A stretch of DNA of 64,000 nucleotides from Paracidovorax oryzae ATCC 19882 (GTDB lineage: Bacteria > Pseudomonadota > Gammaproteobacteria > Burkholderiales > Burkholderiaceae_C), in the NCBI RefSeq assembly GCF_000687165.1, contig NZ_JMKU01000017.1:1-64000 (forward strand). The letters run 5' to 3'. A model generated the notes under the pieces. It saw nothing but the letters and a program-made list of their open reading frames with translations. It was not told the origin of the DNA and ran no database searches. Each line of letters opens with the position of its first letter. Positions within the stretch are counted from its first letter, which is position 1. The position numbers and the translations under genes are program-made. Of this stretch, positions 18,371 through 27,322 are shown one piece after another.

Positions 18371-18688
18371 ATGCCCTTCCCACCCTGCGGGCCAGGTGCC
18401 CTGCTGCGGCTGGCCTTGCCGGCTGCGCTGGCCATGCTCGCCGGCTGCACGGTAGTGAGCGTGGCCACCACGGCCGTCGGTGTCACCGCGAGCGCCGTGG
18501 GCCTCGCGGCCGATGCCGCCATCGGCACGGTGAAGATCGTCGGCAAGGGCGTGGGCATGGCGGCGGATGCCGTCACGGGCGGGGATGCCGACAACAGTGG
18601 CATCCACATCCGCGAGTCGATCCGTCCGGCCCCGGTGCAGGCCACCCCGGCAGCGCCGTACCCCGTCGCGCCCTATTCCCCCACGTAG
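18371..18688 (+). CDS. Small predicted lipoprotein
   Basis: 105 residues. The signal peptide (about 1-25) ends in the lipobox LAGC with Cys26 as the expected lipidated residue. The mature part is an Ala/Gly/Val-rich repetitive stretch (VATTAVGVTASAVGLAADAA) like that of small glycine-zipper-type lipoproteins, followed by a Pro-rich tail. It follows metG after 11 bases and overlaps the 3' end of the convergent YitT-like gene by 16 bases. Function unknown. Confidence 0.72.
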   Translation: MPFPPCGPGALLRLALPAALAMLAGCTVVSVATTAVGVTASAVGLAADAAIGTVKIVGKGVGMAADAVTGGDADNSGIHIRESIRPAPVQATPAAPYPVAPYSPT

Positions 18689-19356
18689 CGCCCCGGCCGG
18701 TGGCTGATCCAGAGGAACACGCTCATCACCACCGCCGCCAGCACCGAATAGCCCACGCGCCCGGGCGGCACCACGAACAGGGCCAGCGCCAGCACGGTGC
18801 AGTCGATCGCCATCTGCACCTTGCCCGCACGGATGCCGTGCCGGTTCTGCAGGTACAGCGCGACGATGGTGGCCCCGCCCAGGCTCGACTTGTGCCGCGC
18901 GAGGAACAGGCAGCCCGTGCCCAGCAGCAGGCCGCCCAGCACCGCCGCGAACATCGGATCGAGGTAGTCCACGTGCATCACATGCGGAAATATTTCGGTG
19001 AGCAGCGACAGCAGGGCCACGCTCAGGAAGGTCTTGATGGTGAACTCCCGCCCCATGCGCGTCCAGGCGAACCAGTAGAAGGGCAGGTTGACGGCGAAGA
19101 ACAGCTTGCCGAAGGACACGTCCGTCAGGTAATGCAGCAGGAACGCGATGCCGGCCGTGCTGCCGATGAGCAAGCCGGCCTGCCCGAACAGCATCAGGGC
19201 CATGGCCACGAACAGGGTGCCGGCGACCAGCGCCTGGACATCCTCGTAGCGGCCGTGCCGCAGCGAAGGAACGGGAACCGGAATGGGATCGGGCGGCGTG
19301 GACGGCATGGCAGGCAGGAGCGGCGGGAGGTGCAGGAAAGGAGGCGCAGAAGCCAT
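18673..19356 (-). CDS. YitT-family membrane protein
   Basis: 227 residues with about five to six membrane helices (starting VQALVAGTLFVAMALMLFG at about 40) and the conserved YitT features GQAGLLIGSTAGIAFLLHY and GLLLGTGCLFLARHKSSLGG. It lacks the C-terminal DUF2179 domain present in Bacillus-type YitT proteins. The first ATG has no SD; a second ATG at 19308 is an alternative start. The 3' end overlaps the neighbouring lipoprotein gene tail to tail. Transport substrate unknown. Confidence 0.82.
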   Translation of the reverse strand: MASAPPFLHLPPLLPAMPSTPPDPIPVPVPSLRHGRYEDVQALVAGTLFVAMALMLFGQAGLLIGSTAGIAFLLHYLTDVSFGKLFFAVNLPFYWFAWTRMGREFTIKTFLSVALLSLLTEIFPHVMHVDYLDPMFAAVLGGLLLGTGCLFLARHKSSLGGATIVALYLQNRHGIRAGKVQMAIDCTVLALALFVVPPGRVGYSVLAAVVMSVFLWISHRPGRYVGE

Positions 19357-19403
19357 GCAAGCGGCGGGCCAGCGGCCTGCTGCGGCACCTCCGCCGCGCA
19401 GGC

Positions 19404-19973
19404 TCAGCGGCCGTCCTGCAGTTCGGCCGTGCTGCCGCTGCGCAGCACGCGGCCGCGGAGGTCGAAGGTCACGCTGAACACCATGGGCTGGGTACCGCCG
19501 TCGTTCCAGCGCCAGTCCCAGACGGTTTCGCCCTTGCGTTCGAAGGTCATCATTTTCGCCGGCTTGCCGAGGCGGCGGCGCACCTCCTCCATGAGCATGC
19601 CGGGAACGATCGTCTCGAACACGTGGGGGGCGAGCACCTGGCGCAGCGCGCTCATGCGGCCATCGGGGCCGATGGTGATCATGTAGTTCTGGTGCCCGGC
19701 AGGCTGGCGGTTGTACTCGAGCGTGCGCGCGCCGCCGGGCTCGTCCCAGATGCGCTCGGGCTCGCCGAAGCGGGCGCGCACGTCGGCCTCGGTCGAAACG
19801 CCCTCTTCCAGCTCACGGATGCGCTGGGGGTCGCACGCGGCAAGCAGCCAGAGCGCCGCGCCGCCCGCGGCGGCAACGGACAGCGCGCGGCGGCGTGCGG
19901 GGGAGGCAGGCCCGGGAAGGCCGGGCAGGGTCAGGGAATGGAGGGAGGATGCAGGGGACAGGGCAAGCGTCAT
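19404..19973 (-). CDS. BamE/SmpA-domain lipoprotein
   Basis: 189 residues. The signal region includes an RRRALS stretch and a hydrophobic core ending in the lipobox LLAAC (Cys47). The mature region matches the SmpA/BamE fold in outline: GVSTEADVRARFGEPERIWDEPGGARTLEY and a second copy-like segment VPGMLMEEVRRRLGKPAKM. BamE is a small lipoprotein of the outer-membrane protein assembly machine. This protein is longer than classical BamE and may be a paralogue rather than the Bam subunit. Confidence 0.75.
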   Translation of the reverse strand: MTLALSPASSLHSLTLPGLPGPASPARRRALSVAAAGGAALWLLAACDPQRIRELEEGVSTEADVRARFGEPERIWDEPGGARTLEYNRQPAGHQNYMITIGPDGRMSALRQVLAPHVFETIVPGMLMEEVRRRLGKPAKMMTFERKGETVWDWRWNDGGTQPMVFSVTFDLRGRVLRSGSTAELQDGR

Positions 19974-20128
19974 CGATAAGGGGGAAAAGCTGGCGCGCGC
20001 CGGGCGCGGAATGCAGGGTGGCTTGCGGCCCCGGCCACCGAAGCGGCGGGGAACGCCAGCCGGAAATGTAGCCGCGTCCGGCCCCCGGTAAAATCTCTGG
20101 TTGTTACAAAGACTCCGATCCGCCTGCC

Positions 20129-20332
20129 ATGTCCTTCTTCCGCCGCCCCGACTACCAGTCCGACGCCACCCAGTTCATCCAGAAGCTCAAGTCCGACCGG
20201 CCCGAGCTCGACGCCCAGCAGGTGGCGGGCCGCGCCCTGCTGTGGGACAAGCAGGTGGACCGCGACATCTGGGAGGAATACGACGAAGCCCGCGTGGCCC
20301 AGAAGCCCTACGTGTACCAGACCCAGGGCTGA
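20129..20332 (+). CDS. DUF3460 family protein
   Basis: 67 residues, basic/acidic and soluble, with the family-typical opening MSFFRRPDYQSDATQFIQKL and a C-terminus ending in YVYQTQG. DUF3460 proteins are short conserved betaproteobacterial proteins of unknown function. A TAAAAT hexamer at 20089-20094 is a plausible -10 for transcription into this gene and scpA, which begins 73 bases after its stop. Confidence 0.8.
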   Translation: MSFFRRPDYQSDATQFIQKLKSDRPELDAQQVAGRALLWDKQVDRDIWEEYDEARVAQKPYVYQTQG

Positions 20333-20405
20333 CCGCACAGCCCATGGAACGGCCGGCATGCCGTCGATCGGCGGGCGGCCCTCCCCATCCGGATGAAGGC
20401 AGCGC

Positions 20406-21257
20406 ATGAGCGCCGACACCATGGACGCCCCGCCGCACGCCGGTGACGCCGTGCAGGACGCCGCCGGCGGTACGGCCGGCGACGCCGTGGCGCGGCTCTA
20501 CGGAGAGCCCCTGTTCGCCCTGCCGCAGGACCTCTACATCCCGCCCGATGCGCTGGAAGTGTTCCTGGAGGCCTTCGAGGGCCCGCTGGACCTGCTGCTC
20601 TACCTCATCCGCAAGCAGAATTTCAACATCCTCGACATCCCGATGCTGGATGTCACGCGGCAGTACCTCGGCTACGTGGACGAGATCCGCAGCCGCAACC
20701 TGGAACTGGCTGCCGAGTACCTGCTCATGGCGGCGATGCTCATCGAGATCAAGTCGCGCATGCTGCTGCCGCCCAAGAAGCAGGAAGGCGCCCAGGAGCC
20801 GGAAGACCCGCGCGCCGAACTGGTGCGCCGGCTGCTGGAATACGAGCAGATCAAGCTCGCGGCGGCCAACCTGGGCAGGGCCCCGCAGTACGGCCGGGAC
20901 TTCCTGCGCGCGCAGGTCCACATCGAGCAGAGCCTGGTGCAGCGGTTTCCCGATGTCCACGTGGCCGAACTGCAGGAAGCCTGGCGCGACATCCTCAAGC
21001 GCGCGAAACTCGTGCAGCACCACCGCATCACCCGCGAGGAGCTGAGCGTGCGCGAGTACATGAGCGCCGTGCTCAAGACGCTGCAGGGCCGGCGCTTCGT
21101 CGAGTTCGAGGAACTGTTCGATCCCTCGAAAGGCTCCACGGTGCTCGTGGTGACCTTCATCGCCCTGCTGGAGCTGGGCAAGGAAACGCTGATCGAGATC
21201 ACCCAGGCGGAAGCCTTCGCGCCCATCTACGTGCGCCTGGCCTACACCCCGGTGTGA
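20406..21257 (+). CDS. scpA: Segregation and condensation protein A (kleisin)
   Basis: 283 residues. ScpA is the kleisin that links SMC heads and, with ScpB, forms the condensin complex that compacts and segregates the chromosome. The core starts at EVFLEAFEGPLDLLLYLIRKQNFNI (about 48-72, shown in part by its FEGPLDLLLYLI signature), and the C-terminal winged helix ends the protein (LLELGKETLIEITQAEAFAPI). The first 40 residues are a variable tail. No scpB gene lies beside it, although the two are commonly adjacent. Confidence 0.93.
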   Translation: MSADTMDAPPHAGDAVQDAAGGTAGDAVARLYGEPLFALPQDLYIPPDALEVFLEAFEGPLDLLLYLIRKQNFNILDIPMLDVTRQYLGYVDEIRSRNLELAAEYLLMAAMLIEIKSRMLLPPKKQEGAQEPEDPRAELVRRLLEYEQIKLAAANLGRAPQYGRDFLRAQVHIEQSLVQRFPDVHVAELQEAWRDILKRAKLVQHHRITREELSVREYMSAVLKTLQGRRFVEFEELFDPSKGSTVLVVTFIALLELGKETLIEITQAEAFAPIYVRLAYTPV

Positions 21258-21324
21258 ACCACCGCCGCGGCACCGCCCTCCGGCGGACAGCGGTCCCTTC
21301 CGACTTCCATCCCTTCCGAACCGC

Positions 21325-22914
21325 ATGGCCTCCTTCGATTACGACGTACTCATCATCGGCAGCGGCCTGGCGGGCCTGTCCACCGCGCTGCACCTCGCCC
21401 CCACGCACCGCGTGGCCGTGCTCACCAAGCGGGGGCTGGCCGACGGCGCCAGCGGCTGGGCGCAGGGCGGCATCGCCGCCGTGCTGGCCGAGGGCGACAC
21501 CTTCGATGCCCATGTGCAGGACACGCTCGTGGCGGGCGCGGGGCTGTGCGACCTCGCCGCCACGCGGGCCGTGGTCGAGGGCGCACCGCAGGCCATCCAG
21601 TGGCTGCAGGCCCTGGGCGTGCCGTTCTCCGAGGAAGCGCCGGGCCGGCTGCACCTCACCCGCGAAGGCGGCCACGGCGCCCGGCGCATCGTGCATGCCA
21701 CCGATGCCACCGGCGCGGCCGTGCAGCGCACCCTGCTCGGCAAAGTGCGCGCCACGCCCGGCATCACCCTGCTGGAAGAGCACACGCTGGTGGACCTGAT
21801 CACCGCCCGCAAGCTCGGCCTGCCCGGGCCGCAGCGCTGCCTGGGGCTCTACGCGCTCGACGAGGCCACCGACACCGTGCACACCTTCCGCGCGCCGCAC
21901 ACCGTGCTGGCGACGGGCGGCGCGGGCAAGGTGTACCTCTACACCAGCAACCCCGACACGGCCACGGGCGACGGCATCGCCGCCGCATGGCGCGCGGGCT
22001 GCCGGGTGCAGAACATGGAGTTCATCCAGTTCCATCCCACCTGCCTCTACCACCCGCAGGCCAAGTCGTTCCTGATCAGCGAAGCGGTGCGCGGCGAGGG
22101 CGGGCGCCTGCTGCGGCCCGACGGCACGCGCTTCATGCCGGAGCACGACGAGCGCGCCGAACTCGCTCCGCGCGACGTGGTCGCCCGGGCCATCGACTTC
22201 GAGATGAAGACCCACGGGCTCGACTGCGTGCACCTGGACATCTCGCACCAGAGCCCGGAATTCCTGCAGGCGCACTTCCCGACCATCCTCGCGCGCTGCG
22301 CGGAGCTGGGCATCGACATCACGCGCCAGCCCATCCCCGTGGTGCCCGCCGCCCACTACACCTGCGGCGGCGTGCTCACCGACCTCGCGGGGCGCACCGA
22401 CCTCGCGGGCCTGCATGCCATCGGCGAGACTGCCTGCACTGGCCTGCACGGCGCCAACCGCCTGGCGAGCAACTCGCTGGTGGAATGCATGGTGTTCGCG
22501 CGCGCCGCAGCCGACGCCATCCTCGCTGCGCCGCCGGCCTCCAGCGCGCCCCCGGCCCTGCCCGCCTGGGACGACAGCCGCGTGACCGATGCCGACGAGC
22601 GCGTGGTCATCTCGCACAACTGGGACGAGCTGCGCCGCTTCATGTGGGACTACGTGGGCATCGTGCGCACCGACAAGCGCCTGGAGCGTGCCGCGCACCG
22701 CATCGCGCTGCTGCAGGCGGAGATCGCCGAGTTCTACGCGAACTTCCATGTCTGCCGCGACCTGCTGGAACTGCGCAACCTCGTTCAGGTGGCCGAGCTC
22801 ATCGTCCGTTCGGCCCAGCAGCGGCGCGAGAGCCGCGGCCTGCACTACAGCCGCGACTGGCCGGCCATGGCCGCACCCGCGGCCCCCACCCTCCTGGTGC
22901 CGCCGGTCCGCTGA
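21325..22914 (+). CDS. nadB: L-aspartate oxidase
   Basis: 529 residues. NadB oxidises L-aspartate to iminoaspartate, the first step of de novo NAD synthesis; the product is used by quinolinate synthase (nadA at 31488-32615). The FAD-binding motif GSGLAGLSTALHL is at about 12-24, and the succinate-dehydrogenase-like signatures GGAGKVYLYTSNPDTATGDG and GLHAIGETACTGLHGANRLASN are present. The C-terminal helical domain includes NWDELRRFMWDYVGIVRT. Length and start fit the family. Confidence 0.96.
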   Translation: MASFDYDVLIIGSGLAGLSTALHLAPTHRVAVLTKRGLADGASGWAQGGIAAVLAEGDTFDAHVQDTLVAGAGLCDLAATRAVVEGAPQAIQWLQALGVPFSEEAPGRLHLTREGGHGARRIVHATDATGAAVQRTLLGKVRATPGITLLEEHTLVDLITARKLGLPGPQRCLGLYALDEATDTVHTFRAPHTVLATGGAGKVYLYTSNPDTATGDGIAAAWRAGCRVQNMEFIQFHPTCLYHPQAKSFLISEAVRGEGGRLLRPDGTRFMPEHDERAELAPRDVVARAIDFEMKTHGLDCVHLDISHQSPEFLQAHFPTILARCAELGIDITRQPIPVVPAAHYTCGGVLTDLAGRTDLAGLHAIGETACTGLHGANRLASNSLVECMVFARAAADAILAAPPASSAPPALPAWDDSRVTDADERVVISHNWDELRRFMWDYVGIVRTDKRLERAAHRIALLQAEIAEFYANFHVCRDLLELRNLVQVAELIVRSAQQRRESRGLHYSRDWPAMAAPAAPTLLVPPVR

Positions 22915-22948
22915 CCGCCGCCCGGCCCTTTTCTCCTCTTCTTGACGC

Positions 22949-24316
22949 ATGGTCCGAGACGACACCTCCCTTGCCACCCGCAGCATCGCCAGCGTGTGGC
23001 ATCCCTGCACCCAGATGAAGCGCCACGAGGCCGATCCGCCCGTGGCCATCGCCCGCGCAGCCGGTCCCTGGCTGGAAGGGGACGACGGCCGCCGCTACCT
23101 GGACGGCATCAGTTCCTGGTGGGTCAACCTTTTCGGCCACGGACATCCGCACATCCGCGAGGCCATCGCCGACCAGCTGGCGCGGCTGGACCACGTGATG
23201 CTCGCGGGCTTCACGCACGCGCCGGTGGTGGAGCTCTCCGAGCGCCTGGCCGCGCTCACCGGGCTCGGCCATGCGTTCTACGGCAGCGACGGCTCGGCCG
23301 CGACGGAGATCGCGCTCAAGATGAGCGCGCATTTCTGGCGCAACCACGGCCGGCCCGAAAAATGCCGCTTCATCGGCCTGGCAGGCGGCTACCATGGGGA
23401 GACCGTGGGCGCTCTCGCGGTGACCGACATCGGACTGTTCCGCGAGGCCTACGCTCCCCTGGTGCGCCTGGGCGCCACCGTGCCCAGCCCCGATGCGCGC
23501 GGCGCCGCGGCCGGAGAGGGTGCCGCCGCCGTGGCGCGCCGCGCCGCCGCCGCGCTGCAGGACTGGCTGGAGGAACACCACGCCACCACCGCCGCGCTCA
23601 TCGTGGAGCCGCTGGTGCAGTGCGCCGCCGGCATGGCGATGCACGACGCCGAATACCTGCGGCAGGCCCGCGCGCTGTGCGACCGCTACGGCGTGCACCT
23701 CGTCGTGGACGAGATCGCGACCGGCTTCGGCCGCACCGGCACGATGTTCGCGCACCAGCAGGCCGGCATCCGCCCGGACTTCATCTGCCTCTCCAAGGGC
23801 CTGACGGGCGGCACCCTGCCGCTGTCGGCCGTGCTCACCACCGATGCGGTGTATGCCGCGTTCTACGACGACGACGTGGCGCGCGGATTCCTGCATTCGC
23901 ACTCCTACACGGGCAACCCGCTCGCCTGCCGCGCGGCGCTGGCCACGCTCGAGCTGTTCACGCAGACCGATGCACTGGCCCGCAACGCACGGCGCGCACC
24001 GCACTTCCACGCGGCCTTCGCGCCGCTTTCGGCACACCCGCGCGTGCGGCACGCGCGCCACCTCGGCATGCTCTGGGCCTGGGACGTGGAAGGCACGGCC
24101 CCCGACTTCGCGCGCCGCTACCACCGCCACGCGATGGCGCGCGGCCTGCTGCTGAGGCCCATCGGCCGCACCCTCTACGCCATGCCGCCCTACGTGCTGG
24201 ACGACGACGCCATCGCGCACCTGGGCCGGCAGGCGCTCGCGGCGCTGGACGCCACATTGGCCGAAGAGGACTGTGCGCCCGGCACGGCCCCGGCCGCCGA
24301 AGGGAGCCTGCCATGA
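22949..24316 (+). CDS. bioA: Adenosylmethionine-8-amino-7-oxononanoate aminotransferase
   Basis: 455 residues. BioA is a PLP enzyme that makes 7,8-diaminopelargonate from KAPA using S-adenosylmethionine as amino donor. It shows the substrate-pocket sequence WHPCTQMKRHE near the N-terminus, the SWWVN motif, the class III aminotransferase segment VDEIATGFGRTG and the PLP-lysine in CLSKGLTGG. The stop overlaps the bioD start (ATGA). It is first in a compact run bioA-bioD-bioF-queE; bioB is not in the window. Confidence 0.96.
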   Translation: MVRDDTSLATRSIASVWHPCTQMKRHEADPPVAIARAAGPWLEGDDGRRYLDGISSWWVNLFGHGHPHIREAIADQLARLDHVMLAGFTHAPVVELSERLAALTGLGHAFYGSDGSAATEIALKMSAHFWRNHGRPEKCRFIGLAGGYHGETVGALAVTDIGLFREAYAPLVRLGATVPSPDARGAAAGEGAAAVARRAAAALQDWLEEHHATTAALIVEPLVQCAAGMAMHDAEYLRQARALCDRYGVHLVVDEIATGFGRTGTMFAHQQAGIRPDFICLSKGLTGGTLPLSAVLTTDAVYAAFYDDDVARGFLHSHSYTGNPLACRAALATLELFTQTDALARNARRAPHFHAAFAPLSAHPRVRHARHLGMLWAWDVEGTAPDFARRYHRHAMARGLLLRPIGRTLYAMPPYVLDDDAIAHLGRQALAALDATLAEEDCAPGTAPAAEGSLP

Positions 24317-25002
24317 TCGGCTGCTTCGTCACCGGCACCGACACCGGCGTGGGCAAGACCCTGGCCAGCGCCGGCCTGCTGCATGCGCTCGCGCGGCACC
24401 ATGCGCGCGTGGTGGGCATGAAGGCGATCGCCGCGGGCGCGGAACCCATCGGCCCAGGAGGCACGCTCGCCAACGAGGATGTGCTGGCCCTGCGCGCGGC
24501 CTCCACGGTCCAGGTCGCGCCCGCGCTGGACAACCCCGTGCTGCTGCCCGACCCGCTCTCGCCGCACATCGCCGCGCGGCGTGCGGGCACGCGCATCGAC
24601 ATCGCCGCCATCGTGCAGGCCTGCGGAGCGCTCGCCGCGCAGGCCGATGCCGTCGTGGTGGAAGGGGCCGGCGGCTTCCACGTGCCGCTCTCGGACACGG
24701 AAACCGGCGCCGACCTGGCGCAGGCGCTCGGCCTGCCCGTGGTGCTCGTCGTGGGTTTGCGCCTGGGGTGCCTCAGCCATGCGGCACTCACGGCCGATGC
24801 CATCCGCGCGCGTGGATTGCCCCTCGCCGGCTGGATCGCCAGCCGCATCGACCCTGCCATGCTGGCCGCGGAGGAAAATATCGCCTGGCTGCACCAGCGC
24901 CTGCAGGCGCCCCTGCTCGCCGACATCCCGCACCAGCGGCAGCCCGACCCGCGCGCCACGCCATTCACGCTGCCCGATTCCTGGACCACGCCTTCCGCAT
25001 GA
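24313..25002 (+). CDS. bioD: Dethiobiotin synthase
   Basis: 229 residues. BioD closes the ureido ring of dethiobiotin from 7,8-diaminopelargonate, CO2 and ATP. The P-loop GTDTGVGKT (about 8-16) and the VVEGAGGFHVPLS motif are clear. The ATG overlaps the bioA stop by four bases, and its own stop overlaps the bioF start in the same way, so the three are translationally coupled. Slightly shorter downstream motifs than in E. coli are within family range. Confidence 0.96.
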   Translation: MIGCFVTGTDTGVGKTLASAGLLHALARHHARVVGMKAIAAGAEPIGPGGTLANEDVLALRAASTVQVAPALDNPVLLPDPLSPHIAARRAGTRIDIAAIVQACGALAAQADAVVVEGAGGFHVPLSDTETGADLAQALGLPVVLVVGLRLGCLSHAALTADAIRARGLPLAGWIASRIDPAMLAAEENIAWLHQRLQAPLLADIPHQRQPDPRATPFTLPDSWTTPSA

Positions 25003-26237
25003 CGACCTTTCCCTTCGCTCCCTCCTGGCTCGACGAACTGCCCGCCCGCCTGGCGGAACTCGACGCCGTCCACCTGCGCCGCCGCCGGCGCGCGGTGCGG
25101 CCGCTGCAGGGCGCGCACCTGGATGTGGACGGACAGCCCATGCTGGCGTTCTGCAGCAACGACTACCTGGGACTGGCCGGCCATCCCGAACTCGCCGACG
25201 CCGCCTGCGCGGGCGCGCGGGAATTCGGCGTGGGATCGGGCGGCTCGCCGCTGGTGAGCGGCCACAGCCAGGCCAACGCCGCGCTGGAGACCGACCTCGC
25301 GCGCTTCGTGCAACTGCCCCGGGCGCTCTACTTCTATGCAGGCTATGCGACCAACATCGGCATCGTGCCGGCGCTGGTCGGCGCGGGCGACGCGCTGTTC
25401 TCGGATGCACTCAACCACGCCTGCCTGATCGACGGGGCCCGCCTTTCGCGCGCCACCATCCACCGCTACCCCCACGGCGACCTCGGGGCGCTCGAAGCCC
25501 AGCTTGCGGCCAGTCCCGCACGGCGCAAGCTCGTGGTCAGCGATGCCGTCTTCAGCATGGACGGCGACGTGGCCGACATCCGCACGCTGCATGCGCTCTG
25601 CGAACGCCACGACGCCCTCCTGCTGCTCGACGATGCCCACGGCTTCGGCGTGCTCGGCCCGCAAGGCCGCGGCGCCCTCGCCGAGGCGGGCCTGACCGGG
25701 CAGCGGGCGTCGCAGCGCGTGCTCTACATGGCCACGCTGGGCAAGGCGGCAGGCGCTGCCGGCGCCTTCGTGGCCGGCAGCGAGGTCCTCATCGAATGGC
25801 TGCTGCAGAAAACGCGCAGCTACATCTTCGCCACGGCCGCGCCCGCGCTGCTGGCGCGCACGCTCCAGGCCAGCCTCGGCCTCATCGAGCGCGGGGATGC
25901 ACTGCGTGCGCATCTCGACGCGCGCATCGCGCAGCTGCGCGCGGGCCTCGCTCCGGTGCTGCAGGACACGCACTGGGAACTGGGCACGTCGCGCACTGCC
26001 GTCCAGGCGCTGGTGATCGGTGCCAACGACGAGGCGCTGGCCGCCATGGAAGCGCTGCGCGCGCGAGGCCTGTGGGTGCCCGCGATCCGGCCACCGACGG
26101 TGCCGGAGGGCACGGCACGGCTGCGCATCGCCCTCTCCGCGGCCCACACCGAGGCGGACGTGGCACGGCTCGTGGATGCGCTGGCCGACATCGCCCCCAC
26201 CGCCCGGTCCGCACAACCCCAGGAGGCCGCCGCATGA
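24999..26237 (+). CDS. bioF: 8-amino-7-oxononanoate synthase
   Basis: 412 residues. BioF is a PLP alpha-oxoamine synthase that condenses L-alanine with pimeloyl-ACP/CoA. Motifs include FCSNDYLGLAGHPEL, GVGSGGSPLVSGHS, DDAHGFGVLG and the cofactor Lys249 in MATLGKAAG. The ATG overlaps the bioD stop, and its 3' end overlaps queE by four bases. Confidence 0.96.
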   Translation: MTTFPFAPSWLDELPARLAELDAVHLRRRRRAVRPLQGAHLDVDGQPMLAFCSNDYLGLAGHPELADAACAGAREFGVGSGGSPLVSGHSQANAALETDLARFVQLPRALYFYAGYATNIGIVPALVGAGDALFSDALNHACLIDGARLSRATIHRYPHGDLGALEAQLAASPARRKLVVSDAVFSMDGDVADIRTLHALCERHDALLLLDDAHGFGVLGPQGRGALAEAGLTGQRASQRVLYMATLGKAAGAAGAFVAGSEVLIEWLLQKTRSYIFATAAPALLARTLQASLGLIERGDALRAHLDARIAQLRAGLAPVLQDTHWELGTSRTAVQALVIGANDEALAAMEALRARGLWVPAIRPPTVPEGTARLRIALSAAHTEADVARLVDALADIAPTARSAQPQEAAA

Positions 26238-26872
26238 CCTACAGCGTCAAGGAAATCTTCTACACCCTGCAGGGCGAAGGCGGCCAGGCCGGCATGCCCG
26301 CCGTGTTCTGCCGCTTCGCCGGCTGCAACCTCTGGAGCGGCCGCGAAGAGGACAGGAGCAGCGCCATCTGCCGATTCTGCGATACCGATTTCGTCGGCAC
26401 CGATGGCACGCTGGGCGGCAAGTACGCGCAGGCCGACGCGCTCGCCGACGTGATCGCTGCGCAATGGCCGGCGCACGATGCCGACCACCGGCTGGTGGTG
26501 CTGACCGGCGGCGAGCCGCTGCTGCAGCTCGACACTCCGCTCATCGACGCGCTGCATGCCCGGGGCATGCGCATCGCGGTGGAAAGCAACGGCACCGTCG
26601 CCGCCCCGCCCGGCATCGACTGGCTCTGCGTGAGCCCCAAGGCCGGCGCGCCCTGGGTGCAGCGCGCAGGCCAGGAACTCAAGCTGGTCTGGCCGCAGCC
26701 CGGCTTCGACCTTGCGGAACTCGAAAGCGCGACGCGCTTCGATCACCGCTTCCTGCAACCCATGGACGGACCGGAGCAGGCCGCGAACACCGGCCTGTGC
26801 ATCGCCGCCTGCATGGAGCGGCCCGCCTGGCGCCTGAGCCTGCAGACCCACAAACTCACGGGCATCCGCTGA
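26234..26872 (+). CDS. queE: 7-carboxy-7-deazaguanine synthase
   Basis: 212 residues. QueE is a radical SAM enzyme that converts 6-carboxytetrahydropterin to 7-carboxy-7-deazaguanine in the queuosine/preQ0 pathway. The cluster ligands follow the modified C31-X14-C46-X2-C49 spacing characteristic of QueE rather than CX3CX2C. EIFYTLQGEGGQAG and VVLTGGEPLLQ are also family-typical. A full AGGAGG at 26221-26226, inside the end of bioF, should drive efficient translation. queD follows after 32 bases; queC is not in the window. Confidence 0.95.
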   Translation: MTYSVKEIFYTLQGEGGQAGMPAVFCRFAGCNLWSGREEDRSSAICRFCDTDFVGTDGTLGGKYAQADALADVIAAQWPAHDADHRLVVLTGGEPLLQLDTPLIDALHARGMRIAVESNGTVAAPPGIDWLCVSPKAGAPWVQRAGQELKLVWPQPGFDLAELESATRFDHRFLQPMDGPEQAANTGLCIAACMERPAWRLSLQTHKLTGIR

Positions 26873-26904
26873 AGCGGCGCCCCTTTCGCCTTCGTCTCCC
26901 GACC

Positions 26905-27282
26905 ATGCTGTTCACCGTCCACCAACGCTTTTTCTTCGATGCCGCGCACACGCTGCAGCGCGAAATCGAAGCCGAAGGCAGCCGCCGCATCCACGGCCAC
27001 ACCTACCACGCGGAGATTTCCGTCACCGGCCCGCGCCATCCTGCCACGGGCATGGTGATCGACCTGGGCCACCTGCGCGCGCGCTGCGCCCAGCTGCGCG
27101 AGCGCCTGGACCACCACCTCCTCGACGAAGTGCCGGGCCTGGGCCCCGCCACGCTCGAGAATCTCTGCGTGTTCATCGCCGATGCGCTCGGCGACCTCGA
27201 TCCGCCGCCCAGCCGGGTGCGGGTCTGGCGCGAGGCCGTCGGCGACGGCTGCGTGCTCGACCTGGCACGCCTGCGCAGCTGA
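26905..27282 (+). CDS. queD: 6-carboxytetrahydropterin synthase-like protein (QueD/PTPS family) lacking the catalytic Cys
   Basis: 125 residues of the COG0720 T-fold family. The zinc triad His15 (FDAAHTL), His30 and His32 (RIHGHTYH) is complete, as are the RLDHHLLDEV motif and the C-terminal Glu (VWREAVGDG). The catalytic Cys that lies four residues before the HGH histidine in E. coli QueD (Cys27, in KCGRLHGH) is replaced by Ser26 here. Its position directly after queE argues for the queuosine pathway, but chemistry may differ from canonical QueD. The ATG at 26905 starts the conserved first strand. Confidence 0.85.
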   Translation: MLFTVHQRFFFDAAHTLQREIEAEGSRRIHGHTYHAEISVTGPRHPATGMVIDLGHLRARCAQLRERLDHHLLDEVPGLGPATLENLCVFIADALGDLDPPPSRVRVWREAVGDGCVLDLARLRS

Positions 27283-27322
27283 CCCTTTTACGTCCCCTTT
27301 CCTTCACAGCCCCTGCGACGCC

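Noticed and set aside
24313-26237. Expectation that a bioB gene would follow in the biotin run
   Set aside because: No radical SAM biotin synthase is present; the only radical SAM gene here has the QueE cysteine spacing.
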